A stretch of 42,133 nt of DNA from Lachnospiraceae bacterium (GCA_017465845.1 JAFTVH010000124.1:1-42133), one strand, 5' to 3'; numbered from the stretch's first letter, positions 1-10,568 are shown. Made by a program: numbers and translations. The notes: a model not told the origin generated them from the letters alone.

Positions 1-611
1 AAACTGTCATCCTGAACCATTCCTGCGTATCCGTATAAAAGCACTGCCGGAACAGCTATCATCAGCAGACGCGCAACAAGACGCTTCCCGGTTGTTACCT
101 TCACACTTTTCGCAATCTTCATGCGGCTCTCCAGCACCAGCAGAATCACAAATCCAAGCAGCACCAGCACTGTATCTTTCTCCGGTGTATAATCGAAATT
201 ATCTGCCACACTGGCCGCCGTAGACAATGAAAAAATATCCCAGGGCATAATCGGTGCCGACCTGAATTTCAACACGTAATAATTCACCAGACCGACCACC
301 ATAAAGAACCCGCTCTGAACCATTAGTGCAGCCCGAATCCGCCCGAACAGCCCCGCAAGCATCACTGCCATCAGCTCATAAAACACAATATTCAGAACCT
401 GCACCTTCGGTTTCATATTAACAATCGGATTATGCGTATACAAATCAAACAGATAAAAAGTAATAACCGGACACACCACCAGTGCCACCCTGGCCCTGGC
501 AACCGCCACCTTCTCCTTATCCGCCAAAAAACCTCTTATCTTCAACCAAATCCATGCAAGCGCCCCCACGCCTACTCGATTATGCAACCCTTTCTTCGTA
601 CTTATACTCAT
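1..611 (-). CDS. LTA synthase-like membrane protein, N-terminal part (cut by window edge)
   Basis: Reading leftwards from an ATG at 609-611, an open frame of about 203 codons runs off the window start. The product has five hydrophobic segments (around residues 35-50, 65-85, 90-115, 145-160 and 175-195). Between the third and fourth is a PIMPWDIFSLSTAASVADN stretch typical of lipoteichoic-acid-synthase-like phosphoglycerol transferases of Lachnospiraceae. In that family five membrane helices precede an extracellular sulfatase-fold catalytic domain, which would lie outside the window. An in-frame ATG at 623 is possible, but its AAAGG motif abuts the codon, whereas that motif is about 11 bases before 611. 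Family call moderate; the catalytic half cannot be checked. Confidence 0.72.
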   Translation of the reverse strand, partial: MSISTKKGLHNRVGVGALAWIWLKIRGFLADKEKVAVARARVALVVCPVITFYLFDLYTHNPIVNMKPKVQVLNIVFYELMAVMLAGLFGRIRAALMVQSGFFMVVGLVNYYVLKFRSAPIMPWDIFSLSTAASVADNFDYTPEKDTVLVLLGFVILLVLESRMKIAKSVKVTTGKRLVARLLMIAVPAVLLYGYAGMVQDDS

Positions 612-764
612 CTCATGATCCATCCTTTCAACACACAACATTTTATTACAAAGTACACCAAATAACAATTTCCTTTTTGCACACATTTTACATAATCAGG
701 CCCCGATTTTTACTTATTTCTTACAAACCCATCGGAGCGGGCCTTACCCGTCCCGGGCAGCCCG

Positions 765-1181
765 TCACTTTATTTCGTACTTCCCCACTTCTTTCAGGCG
801 CACCATTGCCCTGGCTAACGATGCTCTGGATACATGGTACTCCTGTATGCTCTGGTTCTGTCTCATCTGTTCCTTTGCCCTATCGTAAGCCTCTTGGGCC
901 CGGACAGCATCGATATCCTCCGGCCTCTCCGCCGTATCCACCAATACTGTTACACGGTTGTTGGCAATGTGGGCAAAGCCGATTCCCACCACCACTTTCT
1001 GCCATTCCTCCTGTTCATCCACTTTAAAGCGAAGTTCCCCCTCCTTCGTAGCCACCACCATATTTTCATGATGGGACATAATGGCCTGTTCTCCGTCAAG
1101 GGCAGGCACAATGACGATACCGCATTTTCCGTCGTAAAACACTTTATTACTGGCAATAATCTTAAGGCTGAACGTATTCAT
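765..1181 (-). CDS. atpC: F1F0 ATP synthase epsilon subunit
   Basis: This 138-residue protein is the epsilon subunit of F1, part of the central stalk with gamma and in many bacteria an inhibitor of ATP hydrolysis. The N-terminal beta-sandwich is visible (VPALDGEQAIMSHHENMV, the equivalent of the family's LPGxxGxxGILPxHAP region), followed by the two-helix C-terminal domain starting near residue 88 (RPEDIDAVRAQEAYDRAKEQ). Length is normal. The gene is last in the operon, four bases after the atpD stop, with GGGAG near the atpD stop as ribosome site. A GC-rich stretch at 735-765 follows the stop, but no clear hairpin with a U-run is seen. Confidence 0.95.
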   Translation of the reverse strand: MNTFSLKIIASNKVFYDGKCGIVIVPALDGEQAIMSHHENMVVATKEGELRFKVDEQEEWQKVVVGIGFAHIANNRVTVLVDTAERPEDIDAVRAQEAYDRAKEQMRQNQSIQEYHVSRASLARAMVRLKEVGKYEIK

Positions 1182-1185
1182 AGAC

Positions 1186-3515
<2,330 letters not shown>

Positions 3516-3532
3516 GGATGCTCCCCTTCCCT

Positions 3533-5266
3533 TTACTGATACTGTTCTCTGAATTCTTCGGCTGCTTTCACAATCTTTGCCGCCATTTCTTCTTCCAGTG
3601 TCTTTTTCGTCTCTATCTGTTTCCCGATTTCCGGATGCACGCTGTCTATATATTCCAGCATCTTCATCTGGAAATCCTTTACCCGTTTTACGGGTATATC
3701 AATCATTACTCCGGCATTTGCCACGCATAATGTAATGACCTGCTCATGCAGAGATAACGGTCTGCATAAAGGCTGCTTCAACAGTTCCATCAGTACTTTA
3801 CCGTGAGCCAGCTGCTGTCTGGTAGTATTATCCAAGTCCGAAGCAAACTGGGTGAACACTTCCATTTCCCTAAACTGTGCCAGATCGATACGGATACTTC
3901 CTGCCGCTTTCTTCATGGCTTTCGTCTGAGCCGCACCACCTACACGCGACACGGACAGCCCCACATTAACCGCCGGGCGCATCCCCTCGAAGAACAGGTT
4001 GCTTTCCAGGAAAATCTGACCGTCTGTAATGGAAATAACGTTAGTCGGTATATAGGCCGACACATCACCTGCCTGAGTTTCTATGATAGGCAGTGCCGTT
4101 ATAGAACCGCCGCCCTTCTCTGTGCTCAGTCTGGCAGAACGTTCAAGCAGCCTGGAATGCAGGTAAAATACATCTCCCGGAAATGCCTCACGGCCCGGTG
4201 ATCGTTCCAGAAGCAGGGACAGGGCACGATAAGCCACTGCATGCTTGGAAAGATCATCATAAACAATCAGTACATCCTTTCCCTGATACATAAAGTATTC
4301 TGCCAGGGCTGTGCCGGAATAAGGCGCAATATACTGAAGCGGTGCGGGGTCGCCGGCTGTAGCTGATACGATGATGGTATAATCCATTGCATCGTTCTTT
4401 TTCAGAATATTCACCAGTTTGGCTATAGTGGAAGCCTTCTGCCCGATAGCTACATAGATGCAGACAACATCTTTTCCTTTCTGATTCAAAATGGTATCCA
4501 CGGCGATAGAAGTCTTACCGGTCTGTCTGTCACCGATGATCAGTTCACGCTGCCCACGTCCAATGGGGAACATGGAATCAATGGCAAGAATCCCTGTTTC
4601 CAGAGGTACACCTACGGATTTACGGTCTACGATTGAAGGGGCAGCCTCCTCAATGGGACGGTAACCTTCTTCTTTGATAGGACCTTGTCCGTCAATTGGG
4701 GCCCCCAATGCATCAACGATCCTTCCTTTATAGCCCTCTCCTACCGGAATACCTGCTCTCTTACCGGTCCGTACCACTCTGCTTCCTTCCCGGATTTCAT
4801 TCTCTCTACCAAAAAGGATACATCCGATGGCATCTCTTCTGATATCCTGTACCATGCCCTTGACACCACTGTCAAAAAGCACAATCTCACCGTACATGGC
4901 ATGATCGATTCCTTCCACATTGGCAATGCCGTCACCAACCCAGATGACAGAACCCACTTCCTTATCCTGGGCCTCAAGCTCGAATGCTTCTATTTCACTC
5001 CGCAAAATATCGATAATGCCTTCCGTACCCCCACCTTGGGCACTATTTGCCTTGGAAAGCCGTTCTTTCAACTGGCGGATACGTCCCTGAGTGCTCCAGT
5101 CCACCACATCATTTCCCACCTGCAGTTTGAACCCGCTGCCGAGAGAGGGATCTTCTGTCATCGTCAGTTCAAATTGATCACTGCCATACTTTTCCGCAAT
5201 GTAAGAACGGATTCCTGCAATCTGCGATTCATCCGGTGGGGTCACAAAAGTAAGCTTTACATCCAT
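3533..5266 (-). CDS. atpA: ATP synthase alpha subunit with an N-terminal delta-subunit C-domain fusion
   Basis: The 577-residue product is about 75 residues longer than a normal alpha subunit. Residues 1-72 do not match alpha. They match the C-terminal half of the delta (OSCP) subunit: [19 protein letters not shown], then a short beta-strand stretch with [20 protein letters not shown] and [10 protein letters not shown], which parallels the E. coli delta end ([26 protein letters not shown]). A short Ser/Gly linker (about 73-82) leads into a normal alpha N-terminal helix ([14 protein letters not shown]), the [15 protein letters not shown] strand, the P-loop GDRQTGKTS at 245-253 and the arginine-finger region VSRVGGAAQ. 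No separate delta gene sits between atpF and this gene; the atpF stop is three bases upstream. GGAGAG precedes the ATG by seven bases. A GTG directly before it could also start. Confidence 0.93.
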   Translation of the reverse strand: MDVKLTFVTPPDESQIAGIRSYIAEKYGSDQFELTMTEDPSLGSGFKLQVGNDVVDWSTQGRIRQLKERLSKANSAQGGGTEGIIDILRSEIEAFELEAQDKEVGSVIWVGDGIANVEGIDHAMYGEIVLFDSGVKGMVQDIRRDAIGCILFGRENEIREGSRVVRTGKRAGIPVGEGYKGRIVDALGAPIDGQGPIKEEGYRPIEEAAPSIVDRKSVGVPLETGILAIDSMFPIGRGQRELIIGDRQTGKTSIAVDTILNQKGKDVVCIYVAIGQKASTIAKLVNILKKNDAMDYTIIVSATAGDPAPLQYIAPYSGTALAEYFMYQGKDVLIVYDDLSKHAVAYRALSLLLERSPGREAFPGDVFYLHSRLLERSARLSTEKGGGSITALPIIETQAGDVSAYIPTNVISITDGQIFLESNLFFEGMRPAVNVGLSVSRVGGAAQTKAMKKAAGSIRIDLAQFREMEVFTQFASDLDNTTRQQLAHGKVLMELLKQPLCRPLSLHEQVITLCVANAGVMIDIPVKRVKDFQMKMLEYIDSVHPEIGKQIETKKTLEEEMAAKIVKAAEEFREQYQ

Positions 5267-5269
5267 CAC

Positions 5270-5758
5270 TTATCTCTCCGATCCGCCTGTTTTTGCAAGA
5301 AATTGATTATAGAGTGCTTCGTCTTCCTTCTCGCCGGCTTTGGAAGCTACCAGCTTGGCTGCAGCAGCCACAACCAGATCTGCGATCTGATACTGTGCCT
5401 GTTCCATACGCTTTTCCTGCTCCCTGTCGGCAAGTGTCCTGGCATCAGCCAGAATCTTATCAGCCTCTGTTTTTGCCTCGGTTACCCTACGCTGATATTC
5501 TTCCTCAGCTTTCCCTCTGGCCTCCTTCAGAGTTTGATTTCTTTGCTCTTCGATGCCGTTCATGGCTGCCTTGACCTGTTCCTCTAGCTGTCTTGCTTTC
5601 TCCTCAGCCGCCCGGGCCTCTGCATATTGCTTATCGATCTCCTCCTGTCTGGCCGCCAGTATTTTATTCACAGGCTTTAACAGGAACTTCTTTACGATCA
5701 CCAAAATAATCAATATATTAATGATTGTCCATAACAAATTCAAATCAATTCTTAACAT
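5270..5758 (-). CDS. atpF: F1F0 ATP synthase b subunit (peripheral stalk)
   Basis: This 162-residue protein has one N-terminal membrane helix (residues about 7-26, LLWTIINILIILVIVKKF), the family-typical LLKPVNKIL segment, then a long highly charged helix rich in Glu, Lys, Arg and Ala ending near residue 140. This is the b-type stator that dimerises and reaches up to F1. Only one b gene is present, so a homodimer is expected. Its C-terminus (ALYNQFLAKTGGSER) looks like an ordinary b end and carries no delta domain, in contrast to the mycobacterial b-delta fusion. GGAGGG lies nine bases before the ATG. The stop almost abuts the delta-alpha fusion gene. Confidence 0.94.
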   Translation of the reverse strand: MLRIDLNLLWTIINILIILVIVKKFLLKPVNKILAARQEEIDKQYAEARAAEEKARQLEEQVKAAMNGIEEQRNQTLKEARGKAEEEYQRRVTEAKTEADKILADARTLADREQEKRMEQAQYQIADLVVAAAAKLVASKAGEKEDEALYNQFLAKTGGSER

Positions 5759-5773
5759 AAGCCCATCCCTCCT

Positions 5774-5995
5774 TTATTTCAGGAAGAAGATGATCAATAC
5801 TGCAATAACAAAACCATAGATGGCTGTTGCCTCTGCCAGCGCTCCACCCAAAAGCAATATTTTGGTAATCTTACCTTCTGCTTCCGGCTGTCTTGCCACT
5901 GCTTCGGTTGCCTTACTGGTGGCAATTCCGATACCGACTCCTGCTCCTACACATGCCAATGCTGCAATACCTGCTCCAATTGCTACTACGCTCAT
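5774..5995 (-). CDS. atpE: F0 ATP synthase c subunit (rotor ring)
   Basis: A 73-residue hairpin of two membrane helices joined by the conserved polar loop ARQPEAEGK. The ion-binding carboxylate is the Glu in [10 protein letters not shown] of helix 2. The helix-1 Gln (GVGQG in Ilyobacter) and the Ser after the helix-2 Glu, which mark Na+ rings, are Ile and Ala here, so proton coupling looks more likely; this is inference from motif comparison. The frame is open upstream to a TTG at 6031, but GGAGG six bases before the ATG at 5995 and the family length decide the start. Lies between atpB and atpF. Confidence 0.95.
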   Translation of the reverse strand: MSVVAIGAGIAALACVGAGVGIGIATSKATEAVARQPEAEGKITKILLLGGALAEATAIYGFVIAVLIIFFLK

Positions 5996-6056
5996 AAAAT
6001 CCTCCGTTTCTGCCGCTGATGCGGCCTGCAAAGTTTATCAAGATCCGTTTCACTGT

Positions 6057-6746
6057 TTACTCAATCGCTTCTTTCACAAACAGTGATGTCAAAAATACAA
6101 ATACATACGCCTGAATCAGCCCATCAAATACATCAAAGTAAAAGCTGAACGGAATTGGCACTACCACAGGTATCAGCAGTTTGATCAATTCCATAATAAC
6201 ATAGGCTCCCAGTACATTACCGAACAATCGCATGCAAAGAGATAGCGGTTTAATAAATACTTCCAGAATATTGATCGGTGTCACGATGGCAATGGGCTGC
6301 GTAAAGCTTTTGAGCCACCCCTTCACACCTTTTTTGTGTATTCCTGCATATTCTATGAGAATAATACTCATAATTGCCAGCGCCGCTGTCACATTCATAT
6401 CTTTGGTGGGCGGTTTCATACCAAACAGACCTATGACATTAGAGATTCCAATATAAATCAGCACGCTGATCAGATACGGAACATATCGTTTTCCCTCTTC
6501 TCCTACCATGCCTGACACGAATTTATCGAGCCAGGTAACAATGCTTTCCGCCACAAGCTGACGCTTGCTTTCCGGATGCACCTTCAGGTTTCCGGTAAGA
6601 ATAACCGATACCAGCAGGATAAATGCCATAATCACCCAGGTAATCACAACTGATTCCGCAATCTCCAGATCTCCCAGACCGGTATGAATGGTAAAAGCAG
6701 TCTCACAGTTCAGCTCTTCCAGGAGGCTTTCTGCCAGTTCATCCAT
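6057..6746 (-). CDS. atpB: F0 ATP synthase a subunit
   Basis: Membrane stator subunit that holds the two ion half-channels; 229 residues with five or six hydrophobic segments. The essential arginine is in SLCMRLFGNVLGAY, and the last helices carry DVFDGLIQAYVFVFLTSLF, the other half-channel motif. It is the first gene of the atp operon; no atpI or atpZ-like gene precedes it. Two starts are plausible. The ATG at 6746 has AAGGAAG seven bases upstream and fits homolog N-termini. An in-frame ATG at 6776 also has a purine-rich GGAAGGA upstream and would add ten residues. Confidence 0.94.
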   Translation of the reverse strand: MDELAESLLEELNCETAFTIHTGLGDLEIAESVVITWVIMAFILLVSVILTGNLKVHPESKRQLVAESIVTWLDKFVSGMVGEEGKRYVPYLISVLIYIGISNVIGLFGMKPPTKDMNVTAALAIMSIILIEYAGIHKKGVKGWLKSFTQPIAIVTPINILEVFIKPLSLCMRLFGNVLGAYVIMELIKLLIPVVVPIPFSFYFDVFDGLIQAYVFVFLTSLFVKEAIE

Positions 6747-6807
6747 ATTTCCACTTCCTTTCTTTTCAGGAACCATTCAGGTTCCTTCCTTCTTTATATG
6801 TAAAAAC

Positions 6808-6867
6808 AATTAAGGCAAAGCCGCCTCTGGGTATACTATGTCCCATAATGGCGTCTTTGCCTTAATT
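6808..6867. repeat. 13-bp perfect inverted repeat in the atp / C26 divergent region
   Basis: AATTAAGGCAAAG at 6808-6820 is exactly repeated in inverse at 6855-6867. The spacer holds further pairing (CGCC 6822-6825 with GGCG 6850-6853, GGG with CCC), giving one 60-base stem-loop. On the minus strand it is followed by GTTTTTA, so it could act as a terminator or attenuator ahead of atpB. It also lies upstream of the plus-strand gene at 6994. Function not known. No convincing promoter pair was found in 6868-6993, although a TAAAAT box at 6894-6899 is a candidate -10. Confidence 0.6.
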
Positions 6868-6993
6868 TGTTTGTATTTTACTATCTTTTATGGTAAAATG
6901 AAAGATGCAAATTGCCGATTTTAAATGGTTCAATTTACAGAAACTATGGCATATATTAATAAGAATAATTCGATGTTAAGAAGGCGTTAAAAC

Positions 6994-7746
6994 ATGAAAA
7001 TTGCAATAGTCGGACGAAAAAAGGACACTTTCCGCTACGAAAAATACTTTTCAGCCATACCTGCACATACTTTTACAACCCTTTCCCTTGGGGAATTGGA
7101 TGGCTGTGATGCTGTGATTTTGCCGGGCGGCGGCGATATTACTCCGGCTTTTTTCGGCGAACTCAACAAAGGTTCCAATGATATTGATACCGAACTGGAT
7201 ATTCTTCAGATTCAGACGGTAGATTTCTGCATCCGCTACCAGCTTCCTTTGCTGGGCATCTGTAAAGGGATGCAGGTAATCAACGTTGCTTTGGGGGGTA
7301 CCCTTATTCAAGACCTTCCAAGTGCCGATATGCACAAGCATATTGGCCGGGATCAGCACCATATCACCACGATTGCTCCCGGTTCTTTTCTTTATGAATT
7401 GTATGGCAAAGAAATGGTTGTAAACAGTGCTCATCACCAGGGCGTTGGAAAATTAGGCCGACAGCTTATCCCTATTCAGTGGTGTCCTAATGACCATTGT
7501 GTGGAAGCTATCGTTCATGAGACGCTGCCTATCATCGGAGTTCAGTGGCATCCCGAACGTCTTGGTAATGCTTATCTTCCGCCGGACGAAGTGCCTGTTC
7601 AACAGGTGGTTCTTCAGCCCGAAGCGGGTTCCCATTCCCTTGATGCATCCCGCCTGAATACAGCATCCCTGCGTCAGGATTCTGAATCTCTGCGCTCTTA
7701 TTTTGTCTCTTTAATAAAGACTTCCTTCGTAAAGGCTTCTTCATAG
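6994..7746 (+). CDS. Gamma-glutamyl-gamma-aminobutyrate hydrolase-like (peptidase C26) protein
   Basis: A class I glutamine-amidotransferase fold of 250 residues. The nucleophile elbow GICKGMQ places Cys90, and GVQWHPE supplies His186 and Glu188 to complete the triad. LPGGGDITPAFFGE near residue 44 is the family's N-terminal signature. PuuD-type members hydrolyse gamma-glutamyl amides; the real substrate here is unknown. The last 72 codons overlap, on the opposite strand, the end of the DUF2974 gene. About 40 residues separate the catalytic Glu from a helix (SESLRSYFVSLI) resembling the usual family end. The insert falls in the antisense overlap. Confidence 0.85.
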   Translation: MKIAIVGRKKDTFRYEKYFSAIPAHTFTTLSLGELDGCDAVILPGGGDITPAFFGELNKGSNDIDTELDILQIQTVDFCIRYQLPLLGICKGMQVINVALGGTLIQDLPSADMHKHIGRDQHHITTIAPGSFLYELYGKEMVVNSAHHQGVGKLGRQLIPIQWCPNDHCVEAIVHETLPIIGVQWHPERLGNAYLPPDEVPVQQVVLQPEAGSHSLDASRLNTASLRQDSESLRSYFVSLIKTSFVKASS

Positions 7747-8878
7747 GCCTTTTCTTTGCTTTCAGCTTCTTTTTAGGCTTATCTCTCCACTCCCGGCGGA
7801 TGCGTTCTCCCATGATATCAAACAGAGATCTGACGATAGCCTTGAGCATTTCCATGGTCTTATCGTCTACTTCTTTCAAAGCTTCCCGAATACCTGTCAG
7901 GCTCTTCCTCCAATTGGATGCAAAGGTAATCAAGTCTTCCGCCTGAGAAGCAGAGATCACCTGATAAAAGGTATCTACGAATGTCCGAAGCTGTTTTTCA
8001 TCCAGGGACAGTATCCATTCATTTATGGCTTCATCCATGAACCGCCTGCTCTCATAGATATCTCCGGCATCCACAAACTGCCCGTCCTTTACCACCCAGG
8101 TGAACGGATTGTGCTGCGCCAGACCGAAGGTCTTGCTTTCTATTGTCTTGTAATGGATATCTTTTTCAAAAAGCATCCCCACCACAGAAGAATGCGGCAT
8201 AATTTTTACTACTCTTTCAGCAATTTCTTCATATTTACAGCCGGTCAGGACTTCCGGTCGAAAACCGGGACCATCCATGCTGTAGATTTTCCGAATCCGC
8301 TTCTTGACTGTGGGTAGACATTTCATGGCAGCATAAACTGCCAGATTGCCCCCCTTGGAATGTCCTCCCAGATAAAGCGGGTTCCTCAATTTTCCTGCAA
8401 CCATATTCAGGTATTTCACGCTGTAAGCCTGCCCCGGAACCAGATCCAAGAAAGCCATGTTGAAATCCTCTTTCCAGCCTATGATGGTCTCATCTGTGCC
8501 TCTATAAGCAATATACAGAGAACCATCCTCCAACAGAAAAGTCACCGCAGAAAACTGTGTTTCCCATTCCTTTTCAATGATGTTGATATAGCAATTTAAA
8601 CGCAGTTTTGCATACCTCCTGCTGTGCAGCACAGCCTCGAACAAAGCCCGATTGGATTTCTCATAACGCTCATCTGCATACAGTTTTTCATAATCTGCAT
8701 GTATACTGATGTCCTTAAGTGTCACAGACGCCTTGTTTTCCCGGATGCCTGGCACCAGTCCGTCAAATTTCAAATAGGCTAGCTGACACAAAACAAGACT
8801 GTCTACATCATTCATAGGAAATTCTTCCCATGTCAAGTCTCCGTATTCTTTTACATAATCAATAATCGTTCCTGCCAT
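7532..8878 (-). CDS. DUF2974 (Mbeg1-like) alpha/beta hydrolase
   Basis: A 448-residue protein. The nucleophile elbow GGHSKGGNLAVYAA near residue 190 and YIAYRGTDETIIGWKEDF upstream of it are the hallmarks of the lipase-like DUF2974 family common in Firmicutes. SMDGPGF near residue 218 is also typical. Substrate unknown. After about residue 360 the protein turns into a very basic Lys/Arg/Pro tail and then a low-complexity end. Residues 378-448 are read antisense to the C26-like gene. AGGAG lies seven bases before the ATG. It is divergent from degV across 8879-9140. The hydrolase call is good; the true end of the tail is less certain only because of the overlap. Confidence 0.83.
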   Translation of the reverse strand: MAGTIIDYVKEYGDLTWEEFPMNDVDSLVLCQLAYLKFDGLVPGIRENKASVTLKDISIHADYEKLYADERYEKSNRALFEAVLHSRRYAKLRLNCYINIIEKEWETQFSAVTFLLEDGSLYIAYRGTDETIIGWKEDFNMAFLDLVPGQAYSVKYLNMVAGKLRNPLYLGGHSKGGNLAVYAAMKCLPTVKKRIRKIYSMDGPGFRPEVLTGCKYEEIAERVVKIMPHSSVVGMLFEKDIHYKTIESKTFGLAQHNPFTWVVKDGQFVDAGDIYESRRFMDEAINEWILSLDEKQLRTFVDTFYQVISASQAEDLITFASNWRKSLTGIREALKEVDDKTMEMLKAIVRSLFDIMGERIRREWRDKPKKKLKAKKRPMKKPLRRKSLLKRQNKSAEIQNPDAGMLYSGGMHQGNGNPLRAEEPPVEQALRPAEDKHYQDVRDATELR

Positions 8879-8978
8879 CTATCTGCTCCTGCCCTAATAT
8901 CGCACCATACCTTTTATAGGTTAATCTTACCACAAGCGCCTCTTTTATTACATTAACAAATAATTAATATTTATTAAT

Positions 8979-9026
8979 TTTACATTATGTAAATTGATTG
9001 CTTTTCTTTCTTTTTGGAGATATAAT
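8979..9026 (+). promoter_or_regulatory. degV promoter with adjacent palindrome
   Basis: TTGCTT at 8998-9003 and TATAAT at 9021-9026 are separated by 17 bases, a good vegetative promoter about 115 bases before the degV start. Just upstream, TTTACAT-T-ATGTAAA at 8979-8993 is a perfect palindrome with a one-base centre and could be a regulator site. The regulator is unknown. Confidence 0.6.
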
Positions 9027-9140
9027 ATATGTATTATCAGACTATATATTCCGTATATAACTTTATTGTTCAGGCATTTTCAAAAATTCAGATAAATCAG
9101 GCCGCGCAAACTATGTCCGGCATATTGTAAGGAGGAACAC

Positions 9141-9992
9141 ATGGCAACAATTCGCATTGTAGCAGATTCCAGCTGTGATCTGTCAGCGGAATTAAAAGAA
9201 AGAAATCAGATTGCTACCATTCCACTCTGCATTATTATGGAGGAGGAAACCTACTTTGACGGAGAAAGCATTACACCTGACCAGATTTATCTCTGGTCCG
9301 ATGTCAACAAGCTCACCCCCAAAACCGCCGCAGTACCTTACGACAAGGCTGTGGAAGTATTGGAGCCATTCATGAAGGATGGCGATGAAATCATATACAT
9401 CGGTCTTTCTGAGCAGATGAGCACTACCTGTAACATTATTCGGCTGATTGCCAGTGATTACAATTATGATAAGCTTCACGTCATCGATTCCATGAGCCTG
9501 TCCACAGGCATCGGGGTTCAACTTTTATATGCCGCTCAATTGGTAAGGGAAGGGAAATCCGTTTCTGAGATTATAGAACTGGTGGAAAACAGGCGCAGTA
9601 AGGTACGTGCCAGCTTTGTAGTAGAGACACTGACCTATCTTGCCAGAGGCGGACGCTGCAAACCTGTCACCGCACTTTTGGGCAATACGCTGAAGCTGAA
9701 GCCTCAGATTGTAGTAGAACGGGGAGCCATGGGCGTCTCCCGCAAATACCGGGGCAAACAATCTTCTGTTATCTTGAAATATGTCAGGGATCTTGAGGAC
9801 TCTCTGCTGCATGCAGACCCCACCTGCGTATTTATTACGCACTCGGGATGCGAGGATGAACTATTGGAAGAAGTTCAGGCTTATCTGAAAAGTTTGAATC
9901 ACTTTGAAAATATTTATACCACCAGGGCAGGGGGCTCAATTTCCTGCCACTGTGGGCCCGGAACCTTGGGGGTTTTGTTCTACGCGGATTAA
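9141..9992 (+). CDS. DegV family fatty-acid-binding protein
   Basis: A 283-residue DegV-fold protein. The N-terminus has RIVADSSCDLS, the family's DSxxDL ligand-binding motif, and the middle has HVIDSMSLSTGIGVQ, the second conserved Ser/Thr-rich motif that grips the fatty-acid head group. LARGGRCKPVTALLGNTLKLKP is the expected second-domain signature. In characterised Firmicutes these proteins (FakB) present fatty acids to a FakA kinase; no fakA lies in the window, so that role is inferred. AAGGAGG sits before the ATG. The gene stands alone and converges on the yqeY-like gene. Confidence 0.92.
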   Translation: MATIRIVADSSCDLSAELKERNQIATIPLCIIMEEETYFDGESITPDQIYLWSDVNKLTPKTAAVPYDKAVEVLEPFMKDGDEIIYIGLSEQMSTTCNIIRLIASDYNYDKLHVIDSMSLSTGIGVQLLYAAQLVREGKSVSEIIELVENRRSKVRASFVVETLTYLARGGRCKPVTALLGNTLKLKPQIVVERGAMGVSRKYRGKQSSVILKYVRDLEDSLLHADPTCVFITHSGCEDELLEEVQAYLKSLNHFENIYTTRAGGSISCHCGPGTLGVLFYAD

Positions 9993-10013
9993 CGCAAACT
10001 TTGACTAAGAGCT

Positions 10014-10070
10014 ATCCGCCAAATGCAAAACTCAGCGCTGCGCGCTTCAAACATGCTGCATTTGGCGGAT
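10014..10070. repeat. 14-bp inverted repeat between convergent degV and yqeY
   Basis: ATCCGCCAAATGCA at 10014-10027 is repeated exactly in inverse at 10057-10070. Inside, AGCGC-TGC-GCGCT forms a second small stem. The element fills most of the 84 bases between two convergent stops and probably folds in both transcripts, so a bidirectional terminator is possible despite the absence of a U-run. Its inner sequence resembles a motif I recall from intergenic elements in other Lachnospiraceae; that recollection is unverified. Confidence 0.65.
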
Positions 10071-10076
10071 GAAAGC

Positions 10077-10514
10077 TTACTGGCACAGCTGGGCTACTAC
10101 CTCATTGATTACTTTTCCATCGGCTTTTCCTTTTAAGGCTGCCATGACTGCTTTCATGATCTGGCCTTTGTTTTTGGTGGCTACAACGTCCGCGAATTCT
10201 TTTTCGATGTAGGCTTTTACTTCTTCAGCAGACATGAGCTTGGGAGCGTATTCGGCAATTACCTCGTAATTGGCCTGGTATTCGGCTTTGAGTTCTGTTC
10301 TTTCTGCAGGGCAGGTGTCGATCTGCTCTTTGGCGGTTTTCAGTTCCTTTAAGATTACCTTGTCTACCAGGGCTGCGGGTACGTCATCTCTGCATCCCTC
10401 ATCGATTGCAGCTTTCTTTACTGCTGCCACCAGATTGGAGATGGATGCCTTTCTGGCCTTATCTCCCGATTTCATTGCTGCTACCATGTCTTTTCTTAAC
10501 TGTTCTAATTCCAT
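10077..10514 (-). CDS. GatB/YqeY domain protein
   Basis: A 145-residue protein of the YqeY family, related to the C-terminal helical domain of the GatB amidotransferase subunit. The family pattern is clear: an N-terminal helix with LRKDMVAAMKSGDKARKASI, a middle with ELKTAKEQ, and a C-terminal KNKGQIMKAVMAALKGKADGK. The molecular role is unresolved for stand-alone YqeY proteins; tRNA binding has been suggested. The frame is open to 10538, but GGAGG eight bases before the ATG at 10514 and the usual start ELEQLRKDM decide the start. Confidence 0.92.
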   Translation of the reverse strand: MELEQLRKDMVAAMKSGDKARKASISNLVAAVKKAAIDEGCRDDVPAALVDKVILKELKTAKEQIDTCPAERTELKAEYQANYEVIAEYAPKLMSAEEVKAYIEKEFADVVATKNKGQIMKAVMAALKGKADGKVINEVVAQLCQ

Positions 10515-10568
10515 TTCTTTATCCTCCATTTTATTCATTTCTAATAATTCATTTCTTATGCAGGAATC

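Noticed and set aside
735-765. GC-rich stretch after atpC as an intrinsic terminator
   Set aside because: Only short imperfect pairing (GGGC/GCCC) and no U-run, so it is not annotated.
5266-5272. A frameshifted or missed delta (atpH) gene between atpF and atpA
   Set aside because: The two genes are only three bases apart and b ends normally, so there is no room for the delta N-terminal domain.
4685-5587. Open frame of 300 codons antisense to atpA and atpF
   Set aside because: Antisense shadow of two certain genes; composition and lack of a ribosome site argue against coding.
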